Assembly (NCBI GenBank): GCA_024663395.1
Contig: JANFAH010000008.1
Location: forward strand, 1,550,001-1,614,000
Direction: 5' to 3'
Origin: Pisolithus tinctorius
Taxonomy: Eukaryota > Basidiomycota > Agaricomycetes > Boletales > Pisolithaceae
Length of the DNA stretch: 64,000 bases
The position numbers and the translations under genes were made by a program. This document shows, in pieces, positions 1-11,050 of this stretch; within the stretch, counting starts at the first letter, position 1; each line of letters begins with the position of its first letter. Under the pieces are notes generated by a model. It saw nothing but the letters and a program-made list of their open reading frames with translations, had not been told where the DNA came from and made no database searches.

Positions 1-28
1 GGAAAAGAAAAGAGTATGTATCGTAACA
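1..28 (-). repeat. 3' LTR of chromovirus 1 (partial)
   Basis: The sequence ends in ...tatcgtaaca on the plus strand, so on the element strand the LTR opens TGTTACGATA. It matches 5877-5904 at 27 of 28 positions. It is truncated by the window edge. Confidence 0.85.
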
Positions 29-46
29 CTATCCCCTCCTTAGAAA
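29..46 (-). promoter_or_regulatory. Polypurine tract of chromovirus 1
   Basis: On the element strand a purine run (AAGGAGGGGATAG) directly abuts the LTR start TGTTACG. This is the expected plus-strand primer for reverse transcription. Confidence 0.75.
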
Positions 47-1998
47 TTGACTTCCAGGCGATTGAAGGTTGGGACAGTGTCAGTGAAGTTCTCCAGGGGT
101 TTGAAGAGGGACGAGAAGAGGGAGGAGTCCATGCCATGGAGTTTTCGAGGAGCAGAAGGATTGCGAGAATGAAAGTCCCTGACAGCACCAGGGGCAGACT
201 TCAAGGCGGACTCAGGCTCCCAAGTGCGATCTTCATCATGATACCCCTTCCAGTGGACGAGGTACTCAAGTCTGTTCCTTTTCAGGCGAGAGTCAGCGAC
301 GTAGTCCACCTCAAACTCCTCATTGCCTTCATGTCCCACCACCGGTCCTGGGTGAGTGACAGTCTGTCCTTCCAAAGGGCCTTTGTATGGTTTGACCTGG
401 GAAACATTGACAACCGGGTGGATTTTGAGGGTCTTAGGAAGTTTCAACTCTACCGCATTGGGTTTGAGTGAAACAACCCTGTAAGGGCCAATCCACCATT
501 CTGTGAGTTTCCTGGAAGGGCGGCCAGAGAGAGATATGCGGGAGGTCTCCAGCCAAACCATGTCACCAACCGAGTAGGAAGGGGCGTCAGAACGAGACGT
601 GTCTGCAGACACCTTCATCCGTTCCACGGCTTTATCCAGAGCTTTCTTTGTGTCCTCCAGAACCTTAGTGAGGTCCACGGCATGATCTGTAGCCGCCTCT
701 GCCTTGGAAAGGAAGGGTTCCACGCCCATCCTGGGGGTGTAGGAACGGGTAACCGAGAAAGGACTTTTGCCAGTAGACTCCTGTCGTTTGTTATTATAGG
801 AGAACTGGGCGACCTTAAGCCAAGAAGGCCAGGAACCCTGTCGGTCGTTGACAAAAAGGCAAAGGTACTGCTGCAGGTCCTGGTTGAGACATTCCGTTTG
901 ACCATCTGTCTGGGGGTGAAAGGCAGTGGAAAGCTTGGGTTTGACCCCAAGCATTTTACAGAGCTCAGCAGTGAACGTGCTAGTAAACTGGGGACCGCGA
1001 TCGGAGATGACAGAGGAAGGGAGGCCATGCTGGGTCCACACATGGTCACGGAAGAGTTCAGCTGTCTGTAACGAGGAAACCTCCTTTGTAGTGGGGGCAA
1101 AGACCACCTCCTTTGAAAACCTGTCTACCACCACCATGACGTTATCGAAACCCTGTGCCTCAGGTAACTCCATGAAGTCAACCGAGATGTCGGTCCAGGG
1201 GCGTTCCGGAACAGGGTTTGGAAGGAGTTTTCCTGCGGGAGGGGTCCTGGAACTCTTAGCCATCTGGCAACGATGACATGCTGAGATGTAGTCTCTAACA
1301 GTGGCTGTCATTCCCGGCCAGACATAGTTATGGGAAACGAGTTCCAGGGTCTTCTTCCAACCAGGGTGTCCTGCGACCGGGATGTTGTGATGTTTTTCAA
1401 GGCAATGCATCCTGACGGCAGGTGGGACATAAACCTTCCCTTGACAGACATACAACCCCTCTGTGAGGACAGAACCTTCTGGTTGTGGTGTTACCGAGGA
1501 GGTGGACTTCAGGGCGATGACAAGGTCAGTGTCCTCCCCCACCACCAAGGTAGCTGCCACTCTGGAGGGATCGAGCAACGTGACTCCTTGACTATCTGAC
1601 CCTTTCGGCTCATGATCCTCTCTTCTAGAAAGGGCATCAGCCTTAGCCATTGAAGACCCGGGCTTGTGCACCAGCTTGTAGTTGAAGCGAGAGAGGTACT
1701 GGGCCCAGCGCGCCTGGCGATGGTCCAGGTTCTGCGCCTTCATGAAATACTGGAGATTTGCATGATCTGTCCAGATTTCAAACTGATAAGGGGTGGCCTC
1801 AAGGTAGTGTCGCCACGTTTCTAGAGCACGAATTATGGCCAGCATCTCTTTATCAAAGACCTGGTAGTTCTGTTCAGGGGGAGACATGGAGTGGGAGTAA
1901 AAGGCGATGGGTCACCAGAGATCGTCATCACATTTTACGGAGAGCACGGCTCCAGTGGCAAAGTCCGAGGCATCAGTTTCCAGGCGAAACTCTTTATC
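40..1998 (-). pseudogene. pol: pol 3' part: RNase H, integrase, chromodomain
   Basis: Distal part of pol. RNase H comes first (TDHANLQYF, then the DALSRR motif), followed by the integrase HHCC zinc motif (HHN..., CHRC), the integrase core (SVDFMELP, ISDRGPQFTS, FHPQTDGQTE) and a C-terminal chromodomain (YLVHWKGY, TWEPE). From 1887 to 40 it is open for 615 codons. Upstream, the RNase H start (LETDASDFATGAV) is cut off by TGA at 1912-1914 and TAG at 1999-2001. The TGA lies where related elements have Arg (PIAFYSHS context), so it looks like CGA to TGA. The active-site regions of integrase look intact. Confidence 0.92.
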
Positions 1999-2001
1999 CT
2001 A

Positions 2002-2802
2002 ATCTGGGAAGGCGAGGACAGGGGCAGTGGTGAAGGCGAGTTTTAAGGTGTCGAAGGCTTGCTGTTCTCGTTGACCCCAGATCCAGAGTTGGTCCTTTCT
2101 TGTGAGGTCGTTGAGTGGACGGGCGACTTGTGCGAAGTCCTTGATGAAGCGGCAATAGAAGTTTGCCAACCCCAAGAAGGCTCGTACCGAGCGGACCTTT
2201 GTAGGGATCGGCCACTCGGTGATGGCCTTTACCTTGCCTTCATCCATGCTGACGCCCTCAGTCCCAACCACCATGCCCAGGAACTCCACCTGCTTCTGCT
2301 TGAAGAAGCACTTCTCCGGTTTAACAAAGAGATCATTCTCCTCCAGCCTCCTTAGTACCTCCAGAACTATTCTGTCGTGTTCCTTTTCATCATCCGTTTT
2401 TGTGAAGACCATCAGGTCGTCGATATAGACCACAAGGACGTCCTCCATATCACTGAAGATGTCGTTCATCATGTTTTGGAAGGTGGACGGCGAATTGCAG
2501 AGGCCAAAGTACATGACCAACGGTTCATAGGCGCCCTTGTGAGTTACAAAAGCGGCTTTCCACTCGTCTCCTTCCTTGACACAGACATTGTTGTATCCCC
2601 ACCGGAGATCCATCTTGGTGAAGAGCTTACAGCCCCTAAGCTTATCGACGAGCTGAGAAATGAGGGGAAGAGGGTAGGCATTCTTGACCGTATGTTCATT
2701 AAGATAGCGGTAGTCCTGTACCATACGCTTCTTCCCATCCTTCTTTGGAACAAAGAACACAGGGGATGTCTGAGGGGACTTCGAGGGACAGATGTATCCT
2801 TT
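2002..2802 (-). pseudogene. pol: pol middle part: reverse transcriptase
   Basis: Reverse transcriptase domain in the same frame as its neighbours, bounded by premature stops on both sides. Recognisable blocks are VFFVPKKDGKKRM, the QDYRYLNEHT block, the LVMYFGLCNSPSTFQ block and the catalytic YIDD box (VVYIDDLMVF), followed by the FLGLANFYCRFI connection. The catalytic aspartates are present. The upstream stop (TGA 2803-2805) falls in a DQL-KGYI context, where family members usually carry Arg. Confidence 0.92.
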
Positions 2803-2805
2803 TCA

Positions 2806-3740
2806 TAACTGGTCCTCAAGGAAATCTGACACCTCCTTTTGTTCCTCAACAGAGAGTGGGATGAGGTGACCACGTTTGGGAGTGAAGGTTTCCTTAAGAT
2901 TGATGGCGTGATCCCAGGGTTTTCGAAGTGGCATCCTTTCCGACTCTTCCTTCGAGAACACCTTCAGATACTGATGGTACTCCTTCGGAACGAGCTCCTC
3001 AGTAGTCCCGGTTCGAACTCTGGTGGAACGGAGCTTCGGATAGAGGTACTCCATGTCCTGCGCCTCTCGCTCCTCCGCCATTCTTTCTGCTCTTGTCCTT
3101 GGGGCCAGATCATGACACTCGCGGGGACATCGGGACAACTTCACCTGCTTGGTTTCCCAACACACCTCTGGATTGTGTTTTCGTAGCCAAGTGTAACCGA
3201 GTATGAGGGGGTGCGTGCCGAGCGTGGTGACCTGAGCCCAGACAGACTCTCGGTGACCTTGATAGTTCATAATGAGCAAGGCGACGTGGGTGATATTGCC
3301 TGCCACGTTAGGGGTTCCATTGACATTAAGGACGGTGACAGGGCGACCAAGCTTGATTAAGGGAACATCATTTTCATCAGCCCATTTCTTGTCCAAGAAC
3401 GTGTCATTGGCCCCTGAATCCACCAATGCTTTTACATTCCACTTCTTTTCTTGTCCTTCCAACACTACTTCCAACTCCAACTCAGCCTTTGGATCTGCTG
3501 TCCTTATTTTCAGGGTTTCTTCTGTTTTCTGGATAGGCATATTTTTATTCTTATTGCAAGAGGAATCAAGCACTGTCAGTTTTACATCCGTGGCCGCGCC
3601 CACTGGGGTCGCCTCTTCAGATGGTACAGTAGTCTCCGAGTTAAATATATCCTGCTCAGTAGAGAAATTGTCAACACCTAAGACAGAAAACTTATTGTAA
3701 ATGTAGCCAGTGGAGACCCGATCCTCTACTGGCCGAACTC
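2806..3740 (-). pseudogene. pol: pol 5' part: retropepsin-like protease
   Basis: N-terminal part of pol, lying in the -1 frame relative to gag and open from the overlap with gag (about 3740) to TGA 2803-2805. It holds an aspartic protease with the catalytic motif ALVDSGANDTFLD and a second hydrophobic block ILGYTWLRKHNP, then the linker to reverse transcriptase (KEYHQYLKVF). No ATG is needed if it is made by frameshifting from gag; the first internal ATG is at 3603. Confidence 0.85.
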
Positions 3741-3747
3741 TTTTCCC
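3741..3747 (-). promoter_or_regulatory. Candidate -1 ribosomal frameshift site G GGA AAA
   Basis: On the element strand the gag frame reads CAG GGA AAA GAG, giving the canonical X XXY YYZ heptamer. It lies five codons before the gag stop (3726-3728). A -1 slip enters a frame without stops that runs straight into the protease. No downstream pseudoknot was assessed. Confidence 0.65.
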
Positions 3748-3930
3748 TGGCTCTTCATCTTGTTGATCTGCTTATCGTAGAAGAAGGCCTGCATCTCTTC
3801 AAAGGACATCTGACGGAGGGCGGTTTCCTGTGCCTCCTGTGTAACCTCCCGTATGTTGGGCCTAGCGGGACCCTTTCCTTTAGTACGAGGGCAACCACGT
3901 TTGTAATGATTCCCTTGGCAACCGAAGCAC

Positions 3931-4366
3931 TGTAAGTTAGGTATTTAGAGATCCTAGGGAGTGCTGGGGACTCCTAGGGCTTGACAGAATAGGGTCTAGT
4001 TTGACCCAGAGGGGTTCTGAGCTTGGAAGTGAGAAAAAGAGACAAATGAGTGGACTTGAGTTGGGCAGAATGAATGGAGTGGGGAAATGAGAGAATAATG
4101 GTGTCTGGAGGTCGTCTGGGAGTGCCTCAGCGAGGGCTTGTCGCAGTCTCTCTTTCGCAGTCTTCGATTTCGCAGTTTTCACTGTCTGGTTCCTTTTTTT
4201 TTTGTTGTGTACTGTAGACCTACACTAGTGCGCAAAAATGCTGACTAAGCTACCAAAAATGCGCCACAAATGTAGGATAAGTATCACTAATGTAAATCAA
4301 AGCAAAAACACAATAGAAAAGATAAAATAATTAAATCACCTCAGTAGGGAGTACTTATTCCCTACA
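3931..4366. repeat. Solo LTR-like insertion (436 bp) inside gag
   Basis: Begins TGTAAGTTAG and ends CCCTACA, so the termini are TGTA...TACA. It is flanked on both sides by GCAC (3927-3930 and 4367-4370), and it interrupts gag between the first Cys of the zinc knuckle and the rest of it. No coding capacity was recognised, and no second copy was noticed in the window. Confidence 0.8.
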
Positions 4367-5224
4367 GCACTTGACGTGGGAGGGAACGGGACGAGGGGGA
4401 AAGCGGGCAGCACCGATTTCCATCAGAGCACCACAGCCGGGTTGAGTGCCGGAAGGAGTGAAGCGAGGGGTGAAGGAGGGGCGGTTATAAGAGGAGTGGG
4501 GGGTGGGTTCGTCGGGATAGCAGTCGTACAGGAGCTTGAAGCGATCTCTGGCCAAGGCAGCCTCTCGGAAGGCAATGGTCATCTGAAGATAACTGCCCTG
4601 AGTGCATCCCCTCCTTAGGGCCTCCTCTACGATGGCGGGGTGCACAGCATTTTCCAGCAAGAAGCCAGCGGTTTCATCAGTGATGTGTCCTTGAACCTTT
4701 AGGGACTCGAACTTAGCATAGAACTCCTCGTAGCGAGAGTTCCCTTGGCGCATCGTGCGCATTTGTGCTTTGGCCCACTCCATGTCTGTTTGAGGGGCAA
4801 AGAACCTATCGATGTCCTCAATCATCTCGGCTGTGTCAGGCCATACTCCAGTAACGATGGCAAGCGAGAACTTGGCCTGGGTGAACCTTCCAGCCACCGA
4901 TCCTGTCATACGAGACCATACCACAGTACACTTATCTTGGGCGGTTGGTAGGGCGGTTCTATTCTGTGCAACCCACACCTTCATCTTTATCCACCATTCA
5001 GAAAACTTGGCGCGATCACCGGCATACTGACCCAGGTCGGCCATCACTTCTATCCTTCTTTGGATAACGTCCGCGGGGAGGGCATTCCACTGATCATGCT
5101 GGCCCTCGATGGCTGTGATTGTTCCTTGAGCGTCTCTTAGCTCGTTGTTTAGTCTGTAATTTTCGTCTCGAAGAGCGTCGAGGGTGTCGTGGAGCTCGGT
5201 AAGCTGGTCCTGGATTCCATCCAT

Positions 5225-5904
5225 AGCGATCTGGATGCTTTAGCGTTTGACGGGGGCGGAGGTTGTAATGGGGTTGCTGTGGTTCAGCGGGGAGTGAGCA
5301 GGGGAAGACGGATTCAACGGAGAAGGGATAAGAGGGGGGTGGCGGAAGAGGATAAAGGTTGTGGTCAAAGAGGGGAGTGAGTGAACGTCACTCAGGGATG
5401 TATGGAACGAAGAGGTTGGGGTCGGGTTCAGAGGCTGGGGGACTTGGCGAGTACACCCACGAGCCTTCACGAAGGAAACGAGGAATGGTGACAGCGAGTG
5501 CGAGGGTACAACGATGAGAAGCTAGTTCAAGTGTGACGAGACCTAAACAACAGGGTTTGTGGTAGGCTCGCACTAAGAACCAACAGAAGAGAGAAAGAAG
5601 AAGGAAGAGGGGACGGCTTAGAAGCAGGCAACTTTAGGACTCGAAGACCCAAATGAACTAGCTTAGAGCTAGTTGGGTGATTGAGCAGCAGTACTTATAC
5701 TATAGTACATGAGGTCCATGACATCATAGTGATGTCATGATGACACCACAGTGGAGCAGAACGTACTAGAAGGGGGAAACACGGCAAAGGCGAGGCGAGG
5801 TCTAGACTGGAGTCCGGACCGAGACCAAGAGATAAGATAAGACGGATCGATTAGATAAGAGAAAAGAAAAAGAAAAGGAAAAGAAAAGAGTACGTATCGT
5901 AACA
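5225..5904 (-). repeat. 5' LTR and leader of chromovirus 1
   Basis: The LTR starts (element strand) at 5904 with TGTTACGATACG and continues with a pyrimidine-rich block and a TATA-like ATAGTATAAG near 5697. Its 3' end could not be fixed because the other LTR is mostly outside the window; a boundary near 5580 followed by a TGG-containing primer site is possible. The leader runs to the gag ATG at 5224. Confidence 0.7.
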
Positions 5905-5909
5905 GGCCA

Positions 5910-6759
5910 AGCGGAATAGGCCGCACAAAGGTGAGTGGCAGAGTACTGTGAGTCAGGCGGAGCTGACTTGCAGTTTTATTTTCTTAGATTATGTGGCACG
6001 GTGTACGATGTCAACACTTCCCAGAAGGTCCCTGGGACCTCCGTGGTGGTCACTGTGACCAGAAGAGCCCCCTGCACTCACTGCATAGCGAGTCTGACAG
6101 TGGGGCAGTGCGAGCCGGGGCAGGGCAAGACCAGGGCCTGCGTGCCCTGCCACAACAAGAAGAAGACATGCAGCTGGACGTGGGAAGAGGCGGTGGCAGG
6201 GCCTTCACAGAAGAGAGCAGGGACGGGGAGCTCCTGAGGGGAGAAGAAGAAGAGGACACGAGGGAAGGGAAAGGAGAAAGCAACAGAGATGGAGGAAGCA
6301 GACGACGAGCGGGAGGCAGGTGGAGAGGGCGAGGAGGAGCCAGCAACACCGCTTGAGGGTCCCTCAGGGGTGGGAGTACACATGCGGTGGGCGGAGTGGG
6401 AGAGGGAGTGGCAGCTGCAGGCCAAAGCACATGAGACTGCTGCGCTGGCCTTTGAGAGGATGGCAGAGGCAGTGGAGTGGATGGCAGAGGCTGCAGAGCA
6501 GACTGCTGACGAGTGGGCACTGTACTGCACCTGGGCAGAGTGGGCGGAGATGAGGAGAAGGGAGGATGTGCGTGAGGCCAGAGTGGCCGAGTTCGAATGC
6601 GCAGGAGGAGGATGGAAGAGGCCGCAGTCAGAGGTGGTGGAGGACCAGCAAGAGGAAGCAGATGAAGGTGTGGAGGGGGATAACGAGGAAGAAGTCGAAG
6701 GGGAGCAGGAAGGCAGTGAAGAACAGGAGGGTGGCAGAGAGCAAGCAATGGAAGAGTAG
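5910..6759 (+). pseudogene. Cys6-type repeated gene, 5' end removed
   Basis: The frame starting near 5990 encodes a cluster of paired cysteines (APCTHC, GQCEPG, ACVPCHNKKKTC) resembling the Cys6 motif of a gene family repeated in mushroom genomes; other members here are at 14.5 kb and 60.1 kb. TGA at 6235-6237 interrupts it (SS-stop-GEKKKRTR context), and the same frame then continues to 6759 with a charged, Ala/Glu-rich C-terminus. A GTGAGT...TTCTTAG segment before 5990 looks like an intron, so the first exons were probably removed by the chromovirus whose LTR starts at 5904. DNA binding is suggested by the Cys pattern only. Confidence 0.6.
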
Positions 6760-6962
6760 AGTAGTTTTTTTTTTTTTTTTTTTTTTTTTGTCTTTTTGTT
6801 TTTCTGTTCGTATTTGTTTTTTGTACTACTACTAAATAGACTTGTGACCTTACTTGCGATTCTGAGAAGTGAGACGGACAAGCAGAGAAAAATCTAAAGT
6901 ACTTAAAGTAAGTTGGTAAGGGGTGGAGTTGGCCTGTGGAGGATGGTTATGTAGGTGGTGTA
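6760..6962. other. Intergenic, with 24-base T run
   Basis: Contains a poly-T run around 6766-6789 just after the Cys6-type gene. The expected 3' LTR of the next element (family A sequence) is absent here. No gene seen. Confidence 0.6.
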
Positions 6963-9113
6963 TTATGGTGGAGGTTGGTACGGACCAGGTTTATGCGGAT
7001 ATCGTTCATGGAAAGCAGAGACTATGTCGGAAGCATGATCTAGTTCAGTTGCAAGCAACCAAGAGGTTTCCTTGTCGGTGTTCTCATAACCAGCCCAGTG
7101 GACTAGATACAAGAGCTGACAATGGCAGCGACAGTGATCCACCTTAGAGTCAAGTATCTCTGATACTTTGTACTCAAGGTCACCATCGACATCCACTGGC
7201 GGAGGCGGAGGTTGTTGTCAGTTTGGGAAAGGGTTAGCCGCTGCGGCTTCCAGTTGTGAGACATGGAAGACCAGACATACCGAGCGCATAGAGTCAGGAA
7301 GCTTAAGGGTGGCAGAGTGCATACCTGGCCTGGCCAAGATGGTGAACAGACCTAAGTACTTTTCAGAGAGTTTTTCTGAAGGGTGAGTCGAGCGGAAGTA
7401 CTTGGCTTTGATGTAGGCCTGTTCTCCGACCTTGAACCCAGGCAGAGGTATGCATTTGGCACCTGCTGGACCCTGGTAGTGCTGTTGAGTGGCAGACATT
7501 TCAGAGTGGAGGAAGTCATGAAGGGTGGAGAGCTCGATGACATAGTCGTGAGCCCTTGGAGAGGTGAAGTCCCAGTCAGGGACCACAGACAGGTTTGGGT
7601 GGTATCCCTTGTTAGCAAAGAAGGGAGAAACTCCAGTTGTTGCACTTGGTGCATTGTTGAAAGTGAACTCCACTAGAGGTAAGAGCTCTGCCCAATTGTC
7701 TTGTTGGTAGTTACAGTAGACACAAAGGTACTGCTCGAGGGTCTGGTTCGTTCACTTGGTCTGGCCGTCGCCTTCTGGGTGGTAACCCAAAGTGAAGTGA
7801 AGATGCATATCAAGGGCCTTTCCTAGAGAGCAGAAGAAGTGTGAGATGAACTCAGGACCTCTGTCAGAGGTGACACTGGCTGGTACTCTGTGTTTGGAGA
7901 AGACATGGGCTAGGAAGAGCTTAGCAAGTTTGGCAGAGGTGACAGAGTCGTGGGTAGGGATGAACACCGCTTGCTTTGAGAGGCAGTCCACTACCACGAG
8001 TATGGCAGAGTAGCCATTGGAGTTGGGGAGGTGTTTGATGAAGTCCATGGAGATGGAGTTCCAAGGTCTCTCTGGGATGGGGAGTTGCTTCAGTAGACCA
8101 CAAGGGCGGTGATGCAGAGTTTTGCTCCATCCACAGGCAGTGCAAGACCTGATGTATTCCTTTACATCAGAGCAGAGGTTGGGCCACACATAGTCCCTGT
8201 GGATGAGTTCTAAGGTGCGGTTTTGGCCGAAATGGCCTGCTAGAGGATGATCATGCTTGAACCGAAGCACTTGAAGGCGGAGATCATCAATGTCAGGGAC
8301 AAAGATGCAACCGTCAAGGCGGAGTAGACTGTTGGAGTCCAAGGACCACCGAGGCTTAGTCGGAGTTGGAAGGTGGCTGGCAGAGACAGGATCGGAGGGT
8401 AGGGCGGAGACGATGTCGGAGTGCAAACACTCAACATTGAAGACCATGGTGGCACAGAGCACAGGTGCCATGAGGGTGGTGGTACGGAGGGATGATGCAA
8501 GTTGCTCCTGTGTAAACATAGGGCGGAGATTGTGAGGATTTACCTGCGTGTAGTCCCTATCCCCCCCTTTTGGGTAGATGTCCCAACGTCGTGTAAGCGC
8601 ATCGGGTTTGGCTCCTAAGTGGCCAGGTCGGAAGTGGATGGAAAGATTGAATTGGGAAAGGTACTCCGACCAGTGGGCCTGTCGATGGGTGAGAACCTTA
8701 GAGGTGGAAAAACACTCAAGGTTTTTGCGGTCCATCACCATGTTGACAGGTAAGGCAGAGCCCTCTAGGTAATGCCGCCAATGGCGGAAGGCCTCGAAGA
8801 TAGCCAACAGCTCCTTGTCATGGGTATCATAGTTGAGTTCTGGTGCAGACATGGTGCGGGAGTAGAAAGTGACTGGGCAGAGTTCACCGTCGGAGCAGGT
8901 GATTGACAAAATGCCAGCAATGGCATAGTTGGAGGCATCAGTTTCAACTGTAAGCGGAGCGTCAGGGACCCAATGAGTGAGAACAGGAGCGGAGCTGAAG
9001 GCATCCTTCAGGCAGAGGAAAGGGGAGCGGCACTCCTCGGAAAAGTTCCAAGGAGCACCCTTTTGCATGAGGCGAATGAGCGGAACGACAATGCCGGAAT
9101 AGTTATTAATGAA
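6963..9113 (-). pseudogene. pol: Chromovirus 2 pol: RNase H, integrase, chromodomain
   Basis: From 9068 the frame shows the RNase H start (LTVETDASNYAIAGIL), the tether to integrase (GAKPDALTRR), the zinc-binding HHCC block (HDHPLAGHFG, CTACGWSK), the integrase core (SMDFIKHLP, TSDRGPEFIS, YHPEGDGQTK), the conserved region VEFTFNNAPSATTG, and a chromodomain (YLVHWAGYENTDKETSW) ending YPHKPGP. The second half of the HHCC motif keeps CTAC. Two in-frame TGA codons interrupt it, at 7752-7754 (after GQTK, where relatives have GQTER) and at 7218-7220 just before the chromodomain. Both fit CGA to TGA. Confidence 0.9.
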
Positions 9114-9116
9114 TCA

Positions 9117-10742
9117 TCTGTAGAAATTTGCAAAACCAAGGAAGGACTGGATGCCTCGCACCTTCCATGGCTCAGGCCAGTCGCGGACTGCCTGAACCTT
9201 CTCAGCGGACATGGTGAGACTGGAGGGAGAAAGAACATAACTGAGGTACTCGACGGAGTCGGAGTGAAAATCGCACTTCTCCGGCTAGGCATAAAGACCA
9301 TGCTTTTGAAGGCAGTGGAGTACCTCTTTTACATGTTTGTGGTGCGACTCCACGTCCTGCGAATAAATTAAGATGTTGTCGAGGTATACCACGATGCAGA
9401 CATCGAGCATGTCTGCAAAGATGCTATTGACGAATCGCTGGAAGGCCACAGGCATGTTAGTCAGACCGAATGGCATTACCTGCCACTTGTAAGAACCATA
9501 ACAAGTGCAGAATGCTGTTTTCCATTCATCTCCGTCTGCGATGCGGACCAGATGATAGGCATGGTGGAGGTTGATCTTGGTATAGACTTTAGCGTGGCTT
9601 GGGGAGTCAAGTAGGTCAGAAATGAGCAGCAGCGGATAGCAGTCTTTTTGCGTGATTTTGTTGAGTCCTCGATAGTCTATGCAGAGGCAGAGTGAACCGT
9701 CCTTCTTCTTTACGAAGAGGACAGGGGCACCGTGAGTGGAGGTGGACTGCTTGATGAAACCATAGCCAAGATGCTCGTCAATGAAGGTGTGCAGAGCTTC
9801 AAGCTCTGGCGGAGAAAGAGAGTAGATTGTACCAATGGGCAGAGAAGCTCCTTCCTCGAGGTTGATCTTGAGATTGAATGAGCGGTGTGGCAAAAGTTCT
9901 GTGGCCATGTCTTTACTAAAGATGTCGGCGAACTCGTGATACTCAGGAGGAACCGAGGAGAGGTCAGGAGGCGGAGATGAAGCAGAGGACACATGAAGCT
10001 TCACATCATCAGCAGAAAGCTGTAAGTGGAACTGTCTAGAGCCAGGGAGAGCACAGGCTCTGACATACACAGCAGCATTGATGAGTGAGACGAGCGGAGT
10101 GGAGCACGGCAAGTCTGTCAGAGCTGCAGTCGGAGCTGCAAACGGAGCGGAGGGTGTTGGATCCAGAGCAGAGGATGTGGCGGAAGATGACGAAGGTGCC
10201 TGGGGCGTTGGCATTCCCTGTAATGGTGGTTTGAACAATACACTGCCCAGTACCCAGTCAATCGACAGATTGAAGCAGGTGAGCCAGTTGTGTCCTAATA
10301 CCAGTGAACATGAAGAATCCAATGGAGTAACATAAAGTGAAATGGAATTGACATCACTGGAAGGAAAGCGGACGGAAAGATCTACTTCTTGGGAAATGAC
10401 AGCATTTGTACTACCATCAAACAAGTGGAGCGGAATTGGCGGAGAAACGGAGGAAACAGGAATGGCATATTTTTTGACTACAGACAGGTCTACGAAGCAA
10501 TGAGAAGAACCAGAATCGATCAATGCAGAGAAAGTATCAACAGAATAATCCGGAAGTGTTACAGATGGAAGTAAAGAATTGGGACTAGAAAGAGCGGATG
10601 TGTTGAGTTGGATGTCTGGTTGTGCACAGTTGGGTTCTGTTAGATTTGGCAAGTCGTGCGTAGTCCGAACACGTCCGCTCCGAGCTGTGGGAACCACTTT
10701 CCGTGTTAAGCTTTCCATACTTCGCATTATTGTTGACTGCAC
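9117..10742 (-). pseudogene. pol: Chromovirus 2 pol: protease and reverse transcriptase
   Basis: Starts with an aspartic protease (ALIDSGSSHCFVD, LVLGHNWLT) followed by reverse transcriptase (LCIDYRGLN, VMPFGLTNMPVAFQ). The catalytic box reads VVYLDNILIYS, with Asn (codon AAC, 9375-9377) in place of the second catalytic Asp. TAG at 9285-9287 precedes PEKCDFH, and TGA at 9114-9116 follows ANFYR. The Asp-to-Asn change is GAC to AAC within a CpG. Protein function is therefore lost even apart from the stops. Confidence 0.9.
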
Positions 10743-11050
10743 AATTAACCTCTCGCACCCTTACACTTATTGTATCTACAGTGTCTTGTACCCATATGTG
10801 CGTCTTATCCTCTTGTTTACAAAGACCATAGCACGTCTCACAAATGAGACAAATCCTTGTATGTAGACGGGTTCAACACCCAATGTCTCAGACCCTTTTT
10901 GTCATTATAACAGTATTTAACTTCGCGCTGTATATTTCCATCACCTCAGACGTTGTCGCTATCTGCGTGCGACTGAGTTTATCTTCATATAGATATATTT
11001 GTAAGGTTCAACGCTTCCTCCAGGCTGTGCGAGCTCCCTGGAGGAGCGGA
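10743..11050. other. Gag-pol spacer of chromovirus 2
   Basis: About 300 bp between the gag stop and the start of the recognised protease frame. I see no domain and no clear insertion boundaries here. Confidence 0.5.

Larger units (their letters stand above)
3726..5224 (-). pseudogene. gag: gag of chromovirus 1, split by a 436-bp insertion
   Basis: Capsid/nucleocapsid gene starting at ATG 5224 with a coiled-coil-like N-terminus (LRDENYRLNNELRDAQ), then a retrotransposon gag domain (FSEWWIKMKVWVAQ, RTMRQGNSRYEEFYAKF). The frame runs to codon TGC at 4367-4369, where an insertion (3931-4366) brings a stop after a few codons. Reading resumes in frame at 3926 with FGCQGNHYKRGC and ends at TAG 3726-3728. 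The nucleocapsid knuckle is CX2CX3HX4C, one residue shorter than the usual CX2CX4HX4C. Without the insertion gag would be about 350 aa. Pol follows in the -1 frame. Confidence 0.88.
1..5904 (-). mobile_element. Ty3/gypsy chromovirus 1 (nearly complete, decayed)
   Basis: A long terminal repeat retrotransposon read on the minus strand. In order it has a 5' LTR and leader, gag with a zinc knuckle, a -1 frameshift site, protease, reverse transcriptase, RNase H, integrase with a C-terminal chromodomain, a polypurine tract, and the first 28 bp of the 3' LTR. The two LTR starts (1-28 and 5877-5904 on the plus strand) match except for one C/T difference. The 3' LTR runs off the left edge, so its TSD cannot be checked. 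Three in-frame stops in pol and an insertion in gag make this copy non-autonomous. The chromodomain places it among chromoviruses, which are usually targeted to heterochromatin. Confidence 0.93.

Noticed and set aside
16..1599. Several plus-strand ORFs across the first pol gene
   Set aside because: Shadows of the integrase/RNase H frame on the minus strand. No motifs of their own.
6050..6881. Long minus-strand Ser/Pro-rich ORFs (up to 267 codons)
   Set aside because: Antisense to the Cys6-type gene. Low-complexity translation of a GAG/GCA-rich strand and the poly-T run.
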